A stretch of 64,000 nucleotides of DNA from Toxorhynchites rutilus septentrionalis (lineage: Eukaryota; Arthropoda; Insecta; Diptera; Culicidae): the NCBI RefSeq assembly GCF_029784135.1, contig NC_073744.1, positions 75,929,935 through 75,993,934 on the forward strand, read 5' to 3'. Made by a program: the position numbers and the translations under genes. Of the stretch, positions 63,611 through 64,000 are shown piece after piece. How positions within the stretch are numbered: position 1 is the stretch's first letter; every line of letters begins with the position of its first letter. The notes below the pieces were generated by a model, which did not search any database, was not told the DNA's origin, and saw only the letters and a list, made by a program, of their open reading frames with translations.

Positions 63611-64000
63611 ATAAGACAGGCGTAAATTGGTCGCTCGAAATGCAATTACAGCATTCGCTCTACGGACAATGTGGATAGAAATAATATTGCAATCTTAGCT
63701 CCCCTGTATAATGATCATTGAGTTTAAACTAGTCATCGCGATTTCAAAACACAGTATTCACAATTCATCAGTCATCTAACTACCGACCAGATGGCAGCGG
63801 GTCTTTTGAATAACCTTTATCAAGGCCGAGTGTTGAATTGAGTGTTCCAAATTGGTCTTTTTCAGGGCTAGAGACGAATGTACTGATGAATTTAAAAACC
63901 TCTATAATTGAAAACATCACCAAGATCATCATCATTCAAGTCGTCTCGCTCCAACTATCAAACAGCAGTCTTTTTCAAAGCTGATGTCACACAATGGTTT
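63611..64000. other. Unassigned sequence at the window end
   Basis: Nothing recognised; GAGACGAATGTACTGATGAA at 63870 is faintly like the short motif at 11342 and 55826. Confidence 0.35.

Noticed and set aside
1..64000. CRISPR arrays, bacterial operons, prophage or plasmid features
   Set aside because: All direct repeats found are satellites, microsatellites or transposon ends; coding signals are eukaryotic (introns, retrotransposons, histone relics).

Overview
This window is eukaryotic nuclear DNA from an insect, most probably a culicine mosquito and by its repeat style the genus Aedes (inference; no database search was possible). It is AT-rich, gene-poor and built almost wholly of nested transposable elements in different stages of decay. 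There are no operons, ribosome binding sites or bacterial signals. Only a few host-gene signals are visible: one well-preserved exon of an endoplasmic reticulum metallopeptidase 1-like M28 peptidase (9867-10481, minus strand), a possible first coding exon at 40201-40218, and two decayed copies of a histone H2A gene with histone-type 3' stem-loops (46526-48079).

Layout. 1-3792: relic of a BEL/Pao LTR retrotransposon (minus). 3793-5028: a mariner-like DNA transposon with visible terminal repeats. 5029-8700: an R1-clade-like LINE (minus), cut by two MITEs that each carry a TTA duplication. 9428-9712: a half copy of the first MITE family. 9867-10642: the metallopeptidase exon. 11456-11605: a TTAA-flanked MITE. 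11612-12330 and 17901-19250: two relics of one Tc1-like transposon, the second split by a LINE 3' end with its own target duplication. 13729-14222: a hAT-type MITE carrying thirteen 15-bp repeats, with an 8-bp target duplication. 15230-17890: a mag-like Ty3/gypsy element. 19851-21262 and 52209-53437: two copies of an IS630/Tc1/mariner-class element. 23003-23943: a hAT relic. 24754-27550: a second copy of the R1-like LINE lying between two (ACAT)n runs and split by a MITE with a 9-bp duplication. 27750-28058: another TTA-flanked MITE. 28820-29891: LINE fragments. 30152-33423: a long-inverted-repeat MITE and two tRNA-derived SINEs. 36132-39150: a Tc1-like element loaded with other repeats.

42004-46220 is the most intact element. 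It is a complete, young, non-autonomous BEL/Pao element with two near-identical LTRs, a GCAGA target duplication, a primer-binding-site candidate and a polypurine tract. Its single 962-codon frame keeps Gag and protease, but most of the reverse transcriptase, RNase H and integrase have been lost without breaking the frame.

46500-48340 holds the histone relics. 49761-51862 is dense in foldback repeats, including a perfect 65-bp inverted repeat, and a four-unit 110-bp satellite. 53750-64000 is a mosaic of short repeats, LINE fragments (RNase H and reverse transcriptase C-terminal pieces), foldbacks and a roughly 225-bp GA-rich microsatellite.

The genes do not form a pathway. The story of the window is repeated insertion of elements into elements, whose order can often be read from target-site duplications.
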